A stretch of 64,000 nt of DNA from Lantana camara (lineage: Eukaryota > Streptophyta > Magnoliopsida > Lamiales > Verbenaceae): the NCBI GenBank assembly GCA_037501455.1, contig CM074865.1, positions 51,602,501-51,666,500 of the forward strand, in the 5' to 3' direction. Positions 1 to 12,500 of this stretch are shown here, piece by piece. The position numbers and the translations under genes are program-made. The notes below the pieces were generated by a model that saw only the letters and a list, made by a program, of their open reading frames with translations, was not told the origin of the DNA and did not search any database. How positions within the stretch are numbered: position 1 is the first letter of the stretch; each line of letters starts with the position of its first letter.

Positions 1-1529
1 AGGATTTGGTCCCTCTCTCTCCTATTACTTGATCATCAAGTAATTTGACTTTGACTTTGAATTCAAATTCAAATCAACTTTCAAGAGAGCTAAAAACATC
101 CAAACTATTTTTGGATAATTTTATACTTTATTTATTTAAAATAAATAACTTATTTTTATCTAATTAATTAATTCATAATTAATTAACTAGATTATTTTTC
201 TCCAAAATAAGACTTTCTTCTTAATTCAAAATTAAACCAAAGTCTATTAAATAATTAATCACATTAATTATTTAACACAAAAATAAATAAACACATATAT
301 TTACACACGTGTGAGACACGTGTCACAAGGACACGTGTCACTCACATGAGCCACACGTGTGGTCCACAAATGTGGAACCCTCTTGGCCCGATTAACTCGT
401 TTAATCATTTTAAAGCCTCAACTCATGTAACCAATTTGTTGTGTGTGACCCTCTAGGTTCTCAATTCAATTAGCAGTGACCCTAATTAATTAATTCACTA
501 ATTAATTAATCAGTCCACAGATTAAACGATCATAGTCTAGCAACAGGTGTTTAACCCCTAGCTGAATTGGAATGTTCGGATTCGACAGAACCTTTAAGTC
601 ATTGATTCATGTGAGATACAATCCTCCTACTTACTATCTCTCAACCAAGATCTAGGGTAAGGGAATAATTATAACCCTAATAATCTGGTCTTAAAGCTAA
701 GTGCATTTCATATCCATTTGATCTCAATCCAAGAAACTCTTTTCTTGATGTCTTGATCTCCTGCCTTGGCCAAGGACTCCATATGGCATATGAATGACTT
801 ACACAATAAGAGCTCACCTTGCAAATGCAAGTATAGGTCCTTTCTTGATTCTCATTCACTTTCACGAATCACTTGTGCAGCCCAGGCATAAGCCTTGAAT
901 CAGTTGTCTAAGGCGACACCCTTTAAAGCTTATACCAAAGACTACAGAGTTAACTCATAAAGTGACATGGAACCTCAAGTCTAAGGATCAATTAATCACA
1001 TCAATGACTCGTGAGATATTTCCTAATCTGGAAGTTTCCATTTCCTGAAATAGAAACTTCCTTTCCCATTTAGGAATCTTCTCACACGGGGCACCTCAGT
1101 GAACTTACTTATTAAAGTAAGCACCCGCATGTATCACGCATGTATCAACTATACACTTTGCAGCTACATGAAACAAGGTGGTCCTTTTTAAGGGCGTGAT
1201 CCCACAAGCAAGCCTTAGAGGAGTCAGGTTGACACTTCCACTGTCGGTAGGACTCATCGGCTTGGAGCATTTTACTAATCATGACTTATGTGATATAGGG
1301 CTCGTTTCATGAACCATTTCACCTAAATGGTAGAGTCCTAAAGTCATCAGGATTAGGGGAGTTCTCATACATGCACAGCTAAAGTAAACGCATACCAAAC
1401 AAGAGCATATAAAGAAGTGTTTGCCTATGACATTAATCAATCGTATATTATTCAAAGATTGTCTATGATTCCAGGAAAGTCCCAAAACGGATTATGACTA
1501 ATCGGCTTTCTAGGGCACTATTCCTAACA
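1..1529 (-). mobile_element. Copia LTR (family CO1), minus strand, cut by window edge
   Basis: This matches the reverse complement of the CO1 LTRs at 41280-43185 and 49365-51318. It ends at 1529 with the inverted LTR start (TGTTAGGAATAG read on the minus strand). Compared with the complete solo copy at 13669-15586, about 430 bases of the LTR 3' end lie outside the window. It contains the family's CACGTG cluster (about 305-360). The next five bases, GCTAC, are the likely target duplication, but the other side is not visible, so solo LTR versus element end cannot be decided. Confidence 0.9.
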
Positions 1530-1608
1530 GCTACATCCTTAAGTGGTATCAGAGCTACTAGGTTCAGAACTGGTGCTCTTGAGTCGTGTCGTATCAGTCT
1601 AGGTCATA
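1530..1608 (+). mobile_element. Stub of gypsy LTR end, primer-binding site and leader
   Basis: The first six bases (GCTACA) are the end of a family-A-type gypsy LTR. They are followed by TCCTTAAG and the PBS TGGTATCAGAGC at 1544-1555, complementary to the 3' end of initiator-Met tRNA. The next 50 bases match the leader at 13615-13668. The segment stops abruptly at 1608 against an inverted pol fragment, so it is a broken element end. Confidence 0.8.
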
Positions 1609-2238
1609 AGCAATCACCCGACCATTTTGCATAAGCACGCATCCTAACCCTTCCGTGGATGCATCATTGTAAACTGAAAACACATCCGAACCTTCCGGCA
1701 GAGTTAGCACCAGAGCCGTTGTCAATTTCTCCTTAAGCACACGGAAGCTCTCTTCACAAGCTTCATCTCACACAAACTTTGTTTCCTTCTTAGTTAATCG
1801 TGTGAGAGGTGCGGCAATCTTAGAAAAATCCTTGACGGATCGGCGGTAATAACTTGCTAAGCCAAGAAAACTCCTTACTTCCGACACATTCTTCGGTTGC
1901 TCCCAAAGAGAAACTGTTTCTATCTTAGAAGGATCCACTGAAATCCCATCACCGGAAATAATATATCCCAAAAAATGATACCCTATCCATCCAAAAATCA
2001 CATTTGCTAAACTTACCATACAATTTGTGTTCACGTAGCTTCTCAAGTACCAAACGAAGATGTAGAGCGTGTTCCTCAACCGACTTAGAGAAAACCAAGA
2101 TGTCATCAATGAAAATAACAACGAACTTGTCCAAGAACTCCTTGAAAACACGGTGCATTAAATCCATAAAAGTTGCGGGTGCGTTGGTAAGTCCAAAGGG
2201 CATCACAACGAACTCAAAGTGTCCGTATCTCGTGTTTA
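1609..2238 (-). pseudogene. Gypsy reverse transcriptase-RNase H fragment
   Basis: Read on the minus strand from about 2238, the translation enters the RT palm domain at TRYGHFEF and passes the MPFGLTNAP motif. The catalytic box FIDD (about 2100-2115) is intact. A one-base expansion of a T run near 1970 shifts the frame; the second frame continues through the RT thumb and connection into RNase H ([18 protein letters not shown]). After a stop at 1768 the RNase H start can still be followed (EGLGCVLMQ), with the usual T or S before DAS replaced by N. It is cut at the codons for V-I-A next to 1609. The motif set is typical of chromovirus-like Ty3/gypsy Pol. The 5' RT fingers, integrase and gag are missing. 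It lies downstream of the leader 2239-3735 and LTR B. Confidence 0.88.
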
Positions 2239-3735
2239 TTTAGTGTTTGGATGATTGATCCCTTCTCGAGCATCATGTAATCAGTGTGAGGGAATCTCGA
2301 CATCTTCTAAAACCACCTGCTTCCGATCGTAGCCAAAGTAAACTGAACACAAAGCACAACAACGAGTAGAGAACCCCGTCTCCAAACAAACAATTGAGAG
2401 CACCCCGTCTCTCAAGCACACAAGTGAGAGCACCCCGTCTCTCAAGCAAACAGTTGAGAGCACCCCGTCTCTCAAGTTCCTAAGTTCAAGAGAATCCGAC
2501 ATCTCCTGAGCGACTAGTTTGAGAAAAGATCCGACATTTCTCAAACACCTAAGTTAGGAAAATCCAACATTTCCCAACATGTAAATTGAAGGAATCCAAC
2601 ATCCTTCAAACACATAAATTAGGGAGAATCCAGCATTTCCCTAGCACATAAATTAGAGAGAATCCAACATCTCTCTTGCAGACAAGTTAGAGAGAATTCA
2701 CATCTCTCATGCACATACATTAGAGAGGTCCCTACAACCCCTAACATGTCTTGGCATACAAAGCCATCATAAAAGAATCAATTGCATACACATAGGTTTG
2801 CATATTTAAAATGAAATGCGGTGTATGTTTTTGCGTACCTTTAATCAACTAATGTCGGTATCCCTTAGAGCATAGGTTGCGCATCCATGTCCTATCTCAA
2901 GGGGGACATTGCGATGGAATTTCCTCTACAACACATAGTCGAAAGCATATGTATGTATGCATGATGGTTAGTGGGCACTTACGAAAAACTATAAGCAGTT
3001 TAGTTACAAAACTGTTGTAATCACAAAAGTACATAGTTTCAACATAAGATACTCGCAATACGTAATTAAGCACATAAGTTCAGTCAACTTAATTCAATGG
3101 GTGCAAAAGTAAGTAATCTATAAGTTGTTAAAGCAAGCAGACAGTTAAATAAGTTATCCAATGAGAGTTCAAATTATCTAAGGCAAGAACACAATCATTT
3201 AAGGTGCTAGAATAATTGATTATAAAACAATTGAATTCTAACATATTAGTAACAAGGAGCATGTAGTTCTTAAGTTTCCACAACAATTAGGCAAGCAGTC
3301 CAGTCATTAGGTTCAACATTCGAAGCATGCTTCTAACAAGTACAAAATTCAAGCTAAAAGCACTTATGGAGAAGCTATAAGCACATAAGCATGCATTCCC
3401 AATTAAGGCAATCAAAATTGTCATTTAAGCAAATGAAATCTTTCAATAGAAGTCAATTAACAGGTGAGCAAGCAAGTCTTCATTTCTAAGGTAATCATAC
3501 AATTAATTCGATTGTGTCTAACAAGATTCAATCTAAGCAAAAGCATAAGTGCAAGTGTATTAAAATATGTAAGCATGTAATCAACTAATTCAGAAAATTC
3601 ATGCCAACTAATCAAAATTGCCAAGTCAAGTAAATGCAATGCACAAATTATTCCTATGTCGTACGACCTAGACCAACACAACACGACTCAAGAGCCCGGC
3701 TTTGAACCTTCGGCTCTGATACCACACAAATAGGG
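2239..3735 (-). other. Gypsy 5' leader of the LTR-B element, with PBS
   Basis: On the minus strand this directly follows LTR B. The inverted PBS GGCTCTGATACCA is at 3712-3724, 11 bases from the LTR edge at 3736. No coding motif is visible. The stretch from 3700 down to about 2740 is AT-rich with CATAAG/CAAGC motifs, and then comes a hairpin array (separate entry). The join to RT at about 2238 lacks gag and protease, so an internal deletion removed the start of the coding region. Confidence 0.75.
2285..2735 (-). repeat. Array of about a dozen small hairpins with changing stems
   Basis: Units of about 30-35 bases each form an inverted repeat around a near-constant core, ATCCAACAT on the plus strand. 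Examples are TTTGAGAAA/TTTCTCAAA (2518-2545), GGAAA/TTTCC (2557-2574), TTGAAGGA/TCCTTCAA (2586-2609), TAGGGA/TCCCTA (2620-2643) and AGAGAG/CTCTCT (2655-2676). A second loop class, CACCCCGT between GAGAG and CTCTC, repeats about four times at 2369-2475. Both arms change together while the core is kept. The same array is present in opposite orientation in element A (16826-17138). Confidence 0.85.
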
Positions 3736-6700
3736 TGTGACGCCCCGGCGGGGGGCAATCACATCCTACCCCGCGCTAAGGTTCTATCTCGTATATGAAA
3801 CTGAGATCCATATACGCGCCGTTCCCAAAGCAAGCGGTGACGGACAAACAACCTGGCTAGGCGGTACCTAAACAACTCGACTCAACGCGCCGTAAAGAAG
3901 CAACAGACATGCGGAAGCGAGCATAAATTTTTTCAACAAACGTGTAGCATGCAATCGGAATCAATTCATTAACGTCAATTAACAAGATCAATCACGCATC
4001 ACACAGTTCAACGGGTTCAAGAGCATGCAACCTGTCCCGACAAGGAATAATATAAATACGGGTCCCACTCCCTAGGCACCTGTCCCGAAACAAAATCATA
4101 AATACGGGTTCAACTACCTAAGCACCTGTCCCGACAGGATAATATATCGAAATATCATTGGATCATCACGATCCCAACCTGTACAATTCTCATAAACAAA
4201 ATTCATACAAGAATGTAACATTTCTAACTATATCATAATGCCCACCAAGGCTATTGAAAGCATTAAACCATAACAACATATACAACACCAACTTTAAGTA
4301 AATGCAGACTCGACGCAACTTGTACGAGCCAAGACTCTACGATACACCGCCTAGCAAGACTCTTGAAGACCTGCAAACAATACAAAGGTTGAAGAGTCAG
4401 TTCAAAAGGAACCGGTGAGGATTTACTCTAAGGAATATAATAAAAAGGGGGTACAATGCATGCGATATTAAAGGTGTTTATGATCCGTTTAACTTTCCAA
4501 AATCAATGCAAAGGGGTTTTCAAAACAACGGATCACAAACTAGAAACATAACCGGCTCAGCGAGAATGAGCCCTCCAACCTTACTTCCCAAACCAAAGAA
4601 ATCAAACCAATCCATCCATCACGCCATTGATGTCGAGGGTGCGCACCCCCGATCATCCATAATATAGAGAATTCGGTCCATGAAACCTAGCTCTCTCCAA
4701 GAAGACTTCAACCCCGAAACCTGCTTGGAGTCTTAGTCATCTTGTCCACAGTGGGAACTTTGGATAAGGACATCCGTCGGCCCTTGCCTTCCCGGAATAT
4801 CACTCACCTCCATCCCCGAGCTCAAGTTTGATTTCCCAAGCAAGCGTCCCTGTAAGGTACATCAATCTCCATACCACTTTCGTAGCATGGTCCAAAACAT
4901 CTCGCCACATACGTATATATATATCCTTTCGAAACCAAAACAATTCGGGTACCTATCCCGTATACCAAGATTCATACTATAGTTGCAAACCGTTTTCAAT
5001 AAGCAACGATATAAGTATAATGAGCCAAGCTCCCAAAATCCGGCATACTATGCCTATACATATATTTTTCAAAATGGGAATTTGAGAACCAAATCATGAA
5101 GGCTATACGGTATTGTCCACAGTTTGAAAACATTTTAGTAATGTAACTCCTCACCTCTACCAAGAACCTCAAAGGTCGACCACAAGAAACGGACTACTCG
5201 GTCGGAGACTCACCACCTAATAAGACAAACGTACTAACAAAGGTGAGACTCGATCCAACCCAAGTAAACGACACACGGCTTAAGTAACAAGTCACTTATG
5301 AGAGTTATGAATGCTTATGGAGTCATATCGTGCACTTAATGAAACGTGAGGATCAATCATGAGCATGTATAGCATGTCAAAGTCACACATAGCGTAGGAA
5401 GTCATACAAGTTCAACTAAATGCATAACTTAGCAAAATGTAACAACTTAAACTTGATCAAGGCAATAAAATCATAAAAAGTGATATGCAAGAAGTTCCAC
5501 CACATCTAATACGGCCACAACTCATTAAAGGTATCATACAAACAAGAAAAGGACATACAAGAGTCAAAACAAGCGAAACAAGTCAAGAAAACAAGGCTGG
5601 GGAAAATCCACCCCCATGGATTTTCCTTCACAAAAAATCCACCCTCGCGGATTGTCCAGAAGCTACTGCCTCAAATCCACCCCAATGGATTTTTACACAG
5701 CAAAAATCCACCCTAGTGGATTCTGCCCAGAAATTAAAAAAAACGTGACAGCCACTTCGAACTCGACGGGAATGAGTTCTAAACACCCCAAAACATGAAA
5801 TTAAGATTCCAAAACCTCAATTAAGCATCATAAAACATTCATACATCATATAAGAACATAATATAAGCATAAAATCCAAGAATTAAATCATTTAAGCAAG
5901 AATTAAATATATGCATAAAAGCTTCATAGTTCAAGCATGCTCTTCAATGGTGAATCTCTAATCCTAGCATGAATTCAACTAAAATTGATTCCAAACCTCA
6001 TAAAAACTCAAGCATAATCATTCTACAACACCAAGATTGCAAGAAATCAAGTAAATCTTAGACATGCAAGAATTTCTCAAGAAAGCTTCAAAGGTCATCA
6101 ATGGTGGATTCTTCAAACAAACATGAAATCGAGAAATACTTACATCAAATTGTTCCTAACACCATAAGAATCATATTTCCATCAAGAAATTCGAATTCAA
6201 TCCAACATACAAGAACCCTAGTTCAAATTCAAGTCAAGAAACTCAAGAACATAAAACCATGGAAGTAGCATATAAAGCTTACCTTGAGAGCTGAAAATAG
6301 AAGAGAATAACTTGGTCTTGAGTCTCGAATTCCCAGCTTCAATCTCCACTCTTTCCTCTTGAAGATGCTTGGAGGTGTTCTTGGTGTTCTTGGAGAAGAT
6401 GAATAGGCTAGAGAGAGTTTGTGTTTAAATCTTTGTGAAATAACGTAAAATGGCTTGTGGGTGCTAAATTCTGATTTAGGGATTTGGGTCAGCTATTAGG
6501 GTCATGAACCGGGTCAATTAGAGCAGGTCATAAGTGAAATTGGGTCTCAAATTAGGCCAAATTCGGAATTGGGTCATAAGTCTTATTAAAAGGTTGACTT
6601 TTTGTAAAATGGCCATAACTTCTTCGTCCGAACTCCAAATCGAGCGATTCAAAAACCCACGAACTCGTAAACAAATTATCTACTCAATTTTATTAAGTTC

Positions 6701-6998
6701 TGTCCAGTTCCAGGTTTAGAAAATAAATTTACCATTTAGTCCCTAAATTATACTTTATTGTCCAAATAAGCACATAGTTTCGATTAAACACGAAGCATGC
6801 TATCGAAGCCAAATGAAAACAATATGAACACATAATTACCATATGAAATAGTCACATAACTCATCTAAAGTATATATTTCACATAAGTTGAAGCATAACG
6901 GTCAATTAAGGCATATTATTCACATAATTCATGCAAAGAAAAGTAAATCGTTCACTCTCGTACCAAAGCATACCTTGATCGAGAAACGGGGCGTCACA
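3736..6998 (-). mobile_element. Gypsy LTR B (5' LTR of a minus-strand element)
   Basis: This is a 3263-bp LTR bounded by a 12-bp terminal inverted repeat, TGTGACGCCCCG/CGGGGCGTCACA. On its left are the inverted PBS and leader, so it is the 5' LTR of a minus-strand gypsy element whose interior is 1609-3735. Reading 5' to 3' on the minus strand, a splice-donor-like CAAG/GTAAGC lies near 6284 and a donor-like AG/GTGAGG near 5150-5157, the arrangement seen in the other LTRs. It interrupts a family-A LTR fragment that continues at 6999. The other end of the element is lost, so no target duplication can be matched. Confidence 0.85.
5601..5722 (-). repeat. Palindrome array in LTR B
   Basis: There are four inverted-repeat units. 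Unit 1 (5601-5626) has 10-base arms GGAAAATCCA/TGGATTTTCC. The others are AATCC/GGATT at 5636-5653, AAATCCA/TGGATTT at 5673-5692 and AATCCA/TGGATT at 5705-5722. The core always begins with CCC and is otherwise variable. Nothing similar lies elsewhere in this LTR. Confidence 0.85.
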
Positions 6999-8215
6999 AT
7001 AAGAATTTGAATTTGACTTTGAACTTGGGCCCCGGAGAAATGGTATGGCAACTCAGGATAGCCGTGGGTTTACCGAGCTCTCCCATTAACACAACTCCAT
7101 TAAGAGCTTCACCTAACCAGAGAAGGTTGAGAAAGGGTAGATTTCTTGAGCCGGCGGTAACCCTATCAAAGGTGCAGGGAAGTGATTAAATCCTGACTCG
7201 TGTGACTTTGAACGATTGTTAGGGCTTGCTACCCTTCTATCACTCGGAGTAAGGTTGGTTTTTGATTTTGTTTTGAATACGATTACGAGTTTGAATATGA
7301 CTTTGAAAATGAGGAGTTTGGTTGGAAAACTCGTACTCGCCGAGTTAGTTTGAATTTGAATTTGGTTCGTGAAATGGGAATGGATTCATAATTAATAAAA
7401 TTGGTTGATTTTGGCCTTTGGGCCTTAAACTCTTTTATATATCTATTATCACTGGAAAATTATTTTAGATTGCAAAAACCATGGCCCGGTTCATGAGCTT
7501 TTGAATTTGATATATGCTTTGCACGTATGTATCTATTATCATTGGAGGGTGTGTGTGTTAGGCCCCTCTCCCTTTGTTAGGACTGACCCCTCTTCGTTGT
7601 TTCATTTTCCCCCTTTCCTTGTTTGAGTTGCCGGTTTGAATTTGGAGTTCGTTAGAGCTAGGCAGTTGAGTCGAGTCTTTCGTTTATGTCCGAGTTGAAT
7701 TCGGTCTTGTTATTTGTATATGTCTTGCATACATTGGAATTCATTATACATTGTAATTTGTATAAGTTTATTTTATTCCTCATGTTATATTATTTGGGAT
7801 AGGTTCTTGATCTAGTTGAACCGGTTTTATTGTATGTTATTCGGGACAGGTTAGGACAGGTCCTTAGATTAGTTGACCCCGTGTAATTGATTTATTATAT
7901 TTGAATGGTATTAATTATGCTCGATGCATGAAGTTTTTTTTGAAAGTTCTTATTTTGAATTGCTTTCGCATTCAGTTTTTGCATCTTTTCAAGTGTGTAG
8001 GGTTTAGGTACCGCCTGGCTTAGGTTGGATTTTTGTTTGTCTCCCGTTCGCTTTGACTTGCCGTGTGTGCGGACTTTCCATTTCATACACGTTTCGGGTC
8101 CTAGTGCGGGGGATGTGGTGCCTTTCATTTGGGGTGCGACATCCTTAAGTGGTATAAGAGCTACTAGGTTCAGAACCGGTGCTCTCGTGTCGTGTCGTAT
8201 CAGGCTAGGTCATAC
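6999..8215 (+). mobile_element. Fragment of LTR A (3' third) plus PBS and leader start
   Basis: This is near-identical by eye to 12459-13668, the 3' part of element A's 5' LTR. The LTR ends at 8141 and is followed by a PBS at 8150-8161 with one change (TGGTATAAGAGC). The left side is cut by LTR B. At 8216 it is joined to a minus-strand copia LTR at exactly the same host position as in element A, so the block 6999-9113 duplicates 12459 to about 14561, insertion junction included. Confidence 0.85.
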
Positions 8216-9113
8216 TATTGGAAAACAGGAATCAGAAAGCAGAAGAAATTTAAAAATTTTCCAACAAAAAGGATTGAAACTCGCAATCGTGAATCCGAAT
8301 TCGTAGAGATTAGAAACTTACTTTTCAATAATCTTTCTTGAAGCGTTTCAAGCCACCCAAGAACGCTCTTCTCGTGGCTTGATCCCCTCTCCTTGGTAAA
8401 GCTCGAATGTTCAAAACTTCTAACTTGAAGCTCTCTATAGATAGTCCACCAACTTGACTACAATCTAACTAGTAAGGATGCTAGTTCTCTAGTTAGTGTT
8501 TAGGCTTAACCTAGGGTTTATTTGATGTTTGAGAAAGGATGGTGTTCAACACATGAACCAAAAGAAAATCAATTAGCCCTAAGAGGAGCTCGAGCTCCCC
8601 TATATATAGGAGAGGGGCAGCCGATCCTAGTCCTTATGGACTAAGGATTTGGTCACTCTCTCTTATTACTTGATCATCAAGTAATTTTAAACTTTGACTT
8701 TGAATTCTAATTCAAATCAACTTTTAAGAGAGCTAAAATATCCAAACCCCCTTTTGGATAATATTATACTTTATTTATTAATAAATAAATAACTTATTTA
8801 TCTAATTAATTAATTCAAAATTAATTAAATAGATTAATTTCTCCAAAATAAGACTTTCATTTTAATCCAAAATTAAACCAAAGTCTATTAAATAATTAAC
8901 ACACATTAATTATTTAATATATAAACAAATATACACGTGTGGAACATGTGTCCATAAGAACGCGTGTCCAGTCACGTGACCCACACGTGTGGTTTCACAC
9001 GTGTGGAACCCTCTTGGCCTGATTAACTCGTTTAATCATTTCAAAGCCTTAACTCATGTAACCAAGTTGTTGTGTGTGACCCTCTAGGTTATCAATTCAA
9101 TTAGCAGTAACCC
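8216..9113 (-). mobile_element. Copia LTR fragment (3' half of CO1-type LTR)
   Basis: This is the reverse complement of the 3' half of the CO1 LTR, starting at the inverted LTR end (TATTGGAAAA) and running past the TATA box (inverted at 8600-8609) and the CACGTG cluster (about 8935-9003). It breaks off at about 9113. Just beside the TATA box, 8583-8600 is the family's 18-bp palindrome with one mismatch. No right-hand target repeat remains. Confidence 0.88.
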
Positions 9114-9240
9114 TTATTACCCACGAGTTGTGGGTTCGAGGTAAAGTACTTAGGATCTATTTCGAATGGCCACGAGTTGTGGGTTCGAGGTAAAGTACTT
9201 AGGATCTTATTACCCATTGGGAAAACAAGTTTCCTCTAAG
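9114..9240 (+). repeat. Copia leader debris with a 38-bp direct repeat
   Basis: Two direct copies of a segment beginning CCACGAGTTGTGGGTTCGAG lie at 9121-9158 and 9170-9207. They match the CO1 leader around 44891-44970 (CGCGAGTCGTGGGTTCGAGG, then TACCCATTGGGAAA). The orientation is opposite to the adjoining copia LTR fragment, so this is rearranged copia material rather than an intact element. Confidence 0.7.
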
Positions 9241-9598
9241 ATACTTACGGAATATAAGATGGATAACCCAAACATGAACCGGACTCATAGCAAACGGGTG
9301 ACAAATAAAAACTTCCCTAGCTAGGCGGAATCTAACCCCGTACTAATTAATCAAGAATAACCAAAATGTGGTGTGGAAGCAATAATGTTAAATGCATGGG
9401 TTTCAACAATGGAAACAAGCCCAAATAATTCCATGAACAGGATTATATTCACATACAACCTAACAACGGGTTCAACTTAGTATGCAACCTGTCCTGAATC
9501 AATAACCATTAATTTCAAAATTGGCACACATGCCCAATTACATGAGGAGATACATTTAAAACATAACATTATGGAATGTCACTCAAGTGTACACGTGT
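9241..9598 (-). mobile_element. LTR N, first fragment
   Basis: Reverse complement of the 3' portion of a long gypsy-type LTR. The inverted form of the GGCGGAACTTAGACC-like and GTCACCCGTT-like segments that sit near the ends of the other LTRs is visible here (TAGGCGGAATC, CGGGTGACAAATAAAA). Element A inserted at 9599; N resumes at 24813. The first bases after 9241 are hard to assign and the true LTR end was not located. Confidence 0.6.
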
Positions 9599-12500
9599 TA
9601 TAACATCCCGCATCTCTGAAGCACGCCCCGATGATGTTTATGTGTAAGTCTTTCTACTTGAATGTTTAATTTAAGAATTATGTGACTTATATGCTTGAAC
9701 GTGAATTCCTTTTAGCATGTTATTTACTCGGATTAATTTATGATTAATTGTTAATTTAAATAATTATGTGCGTATATGCCTTAAATCGTGTAATTTAATT
9801 TAATTCGAATTTATTTCTAAGAAATAATTTGCTAAGTTGATTTTAAATTCCTTACGTTATTTAACTTGTATAATTTGAATTTATTCGAATTATTTGCGAA
9901 TTATTTGCCAATTATATGTTTATGGGGTGCCGTTAAATTGTACGAAAGGTTTTCTAAAATTAAATTGAATTAAACTCTAATTGGTAAAATTCTTTCCTGT
10001 TTTAATTTGTAAAATTTCTTCGGAGCTTATAAGTTATTTATGTTTACTTGGATTTTATTTTTACGGTTTTTCAACGCGTCGGATTCAGATTAAAATATCC
10101 GAAACCCCCTTGGACCGGTCAAACCTCTTCTCTCCTCTCTCCCTCTCCTATCTCCCGCGAACGAAATGCCCCCTCTGCCCCTTTCCCAAAATGGCAACTA
10201 CTCCGTTCGGGCACCGATTTACGCAAACCAAAGTGGAAATCGAAGATCTCGAATTGAAGTTCATGATGGCGAAGACAGAATCGAAATCCGATAATTGACA
10301 AAACAGATATGGCTGATCAAAGTTTTCAAAATCGCGACTGGAAATCGACAACAACTTCGACGGCCTCGTTCGGCCTTCTTCGACAACGGAATCCAGCAAA
10401 ATTGCTAAGTAAATCGAATATCTCGACGTGATCTACAACACGGAGGTGGTCTCATGGCCTGAAACAATCTGGTGATGGAGATATCGGCCGATAAAACTAG
10501 CAGCTGCATGCGCGACAGTGGCGCTGCACGTTTCAGCCCTTTTTTTCGGTGTTTACGAGTGCTACTCGAAGCAACCACTGCATGGGATATGTAATACTCT
10601 TCAAGATGAAAATTTCGGTTGTGGTATCAAGTGCTAAGATGGAGTATTGGCGGAGAAATCGCCATTTGAAGAGGCGGTGGCGGACATTCGCGGTGGCGTG
10701 ACTTTCCGTGCAACAAACAGGCTTTTCCGGGGACGAAACAGGGTCGAATTGGTAGGCATTTTGAACATCTCGACGAGATAATTTGAACCAGGGTAGTCCC
10801 TTTATCTAATTCATCTAGATGACAAAACAACGGTGATGCAAAGGACGATTCACGATGGCGCTATGGCGGTTCACGGCGGAGCACTGTTCCGGTGACTTTT
10901 TTCGACGATTAGCATATGGGTTTCGAAGAGCTCCTCACGGGTGAGTCAATGCTATTTACTGGTTTGAGGGTAATTGGATTTTGAAGATTTTGGGGTTTTC
11001 GTGTTATTAGATCTGAAATTGGGGACGATTGGCTTGGAATTTTAAGAAATTGATCGAGGATTTGGAACGGGCACGAACACTACATTCTCAGGTGATTTTT
11101 CAGGATTTTTTCGACACGTTCCGGCTTCCGGCCACTGATTCGGCGAATCTGGTGGCGACGTTCCGACGATCTTCGGACAGTTTATCCACCTCGTTGCAGT
11201 GAGTCTAACGCGATTTCCCATTCATTAATCTGATGCTCGGGTTAATTGTTACGAATTATTTTATGTAATTAGGAGTTATTGGATTTAATTGTTTAAATGT
11301 AAATTAAATGCGATTTGCTTGATTTTTCGATCGAAATGTATTCTTATGTATACGATATTATGTATTAAATGAATTATGATATATATTGATGTTTCGATTT
11401 GCGATTTGAATCCCTATATGTCGAATTTGAGCTATTTGTCGAACTTGAATAGGGTTTTGGTGTAATTTTTTAATATTATGAAATTGTATGACTTTAATTA
11501 CTCAATCCTTGGTATTTGAAACACTAATATTCTAATATTGATTAAGGAAAATTGAATTATTATGCCTTGGATAATTAAATTTTAAACTTTTCAATTTAGG
11601 TTTAATTACAAAAATTTGACATGAGCATATTATACGATATGTGAATCGTATGAAACCTTGAATGGTTAAATTAGAAACTTTAGTATATGAAATAATTTGT
11701 TCGTGTGAATATGAATTGGTTATGTATTATGTGACTTTGATGAAATATTGTTTCTTAATTTAAAGTACTGACATGATTTGAATTTACAAAAAATACGTAC
11801 AACATGTAAACTTAATGTATGCTTTAATTAAGTATGGGAATGACTTAATTGGAATTCGTTTTATGCTTCTTTGACTAAATTACATCCTTTGAAGAATAAT
11901 TGTAAATTATAACTTGTTTTCTTGGGATAATTAGATAAGTATATGATCTATTTGGCCTTGTAGTGTGTGAATTTTTGTACGAAACATGGTATATGAATAT
12001 AAAGTATTTGTTTGCAAATATGTATCGTATGTGTTTTGTTCTATACATTCATAAGCACTGTCGTGCGTCTTTGTGGCTCATTCTTAAGTGTGACTCCTTC
12101 GTTTTGTGTTCAGTTTGGTACAGGTGCACCCGGGGTGGTGACAAGTAGGTCTTGTAGGTTCCGGGGGTAAACCGTTTGCTTTGTCTTCAACTTTGTTTGG
12201 TTCCAGGTGAGGTTTTCTTTGTTTTTAGTTATGTCGACCTACAACCCTAAATGTGTTTTGAGCCCTTTCATGCAACTACATATATATATGTATTTAAATA
12301 CGTGTTTTATATGTACTTTGTAGAATTTATCCCGTTTCTTAAGAACCTTTGAAAAATGACTTTTACGTATATGTATGATATTTTCCGTTTGATTTTGAAA
12401 AGCTTTAAAATGTGTGAGTGCGTAGCGTGATAAGACTTTGAAATAAAAGCTTTGTGGGAATATGAATTTGAATTTGACTTTCAACTTGGGCCCCGGAGAA

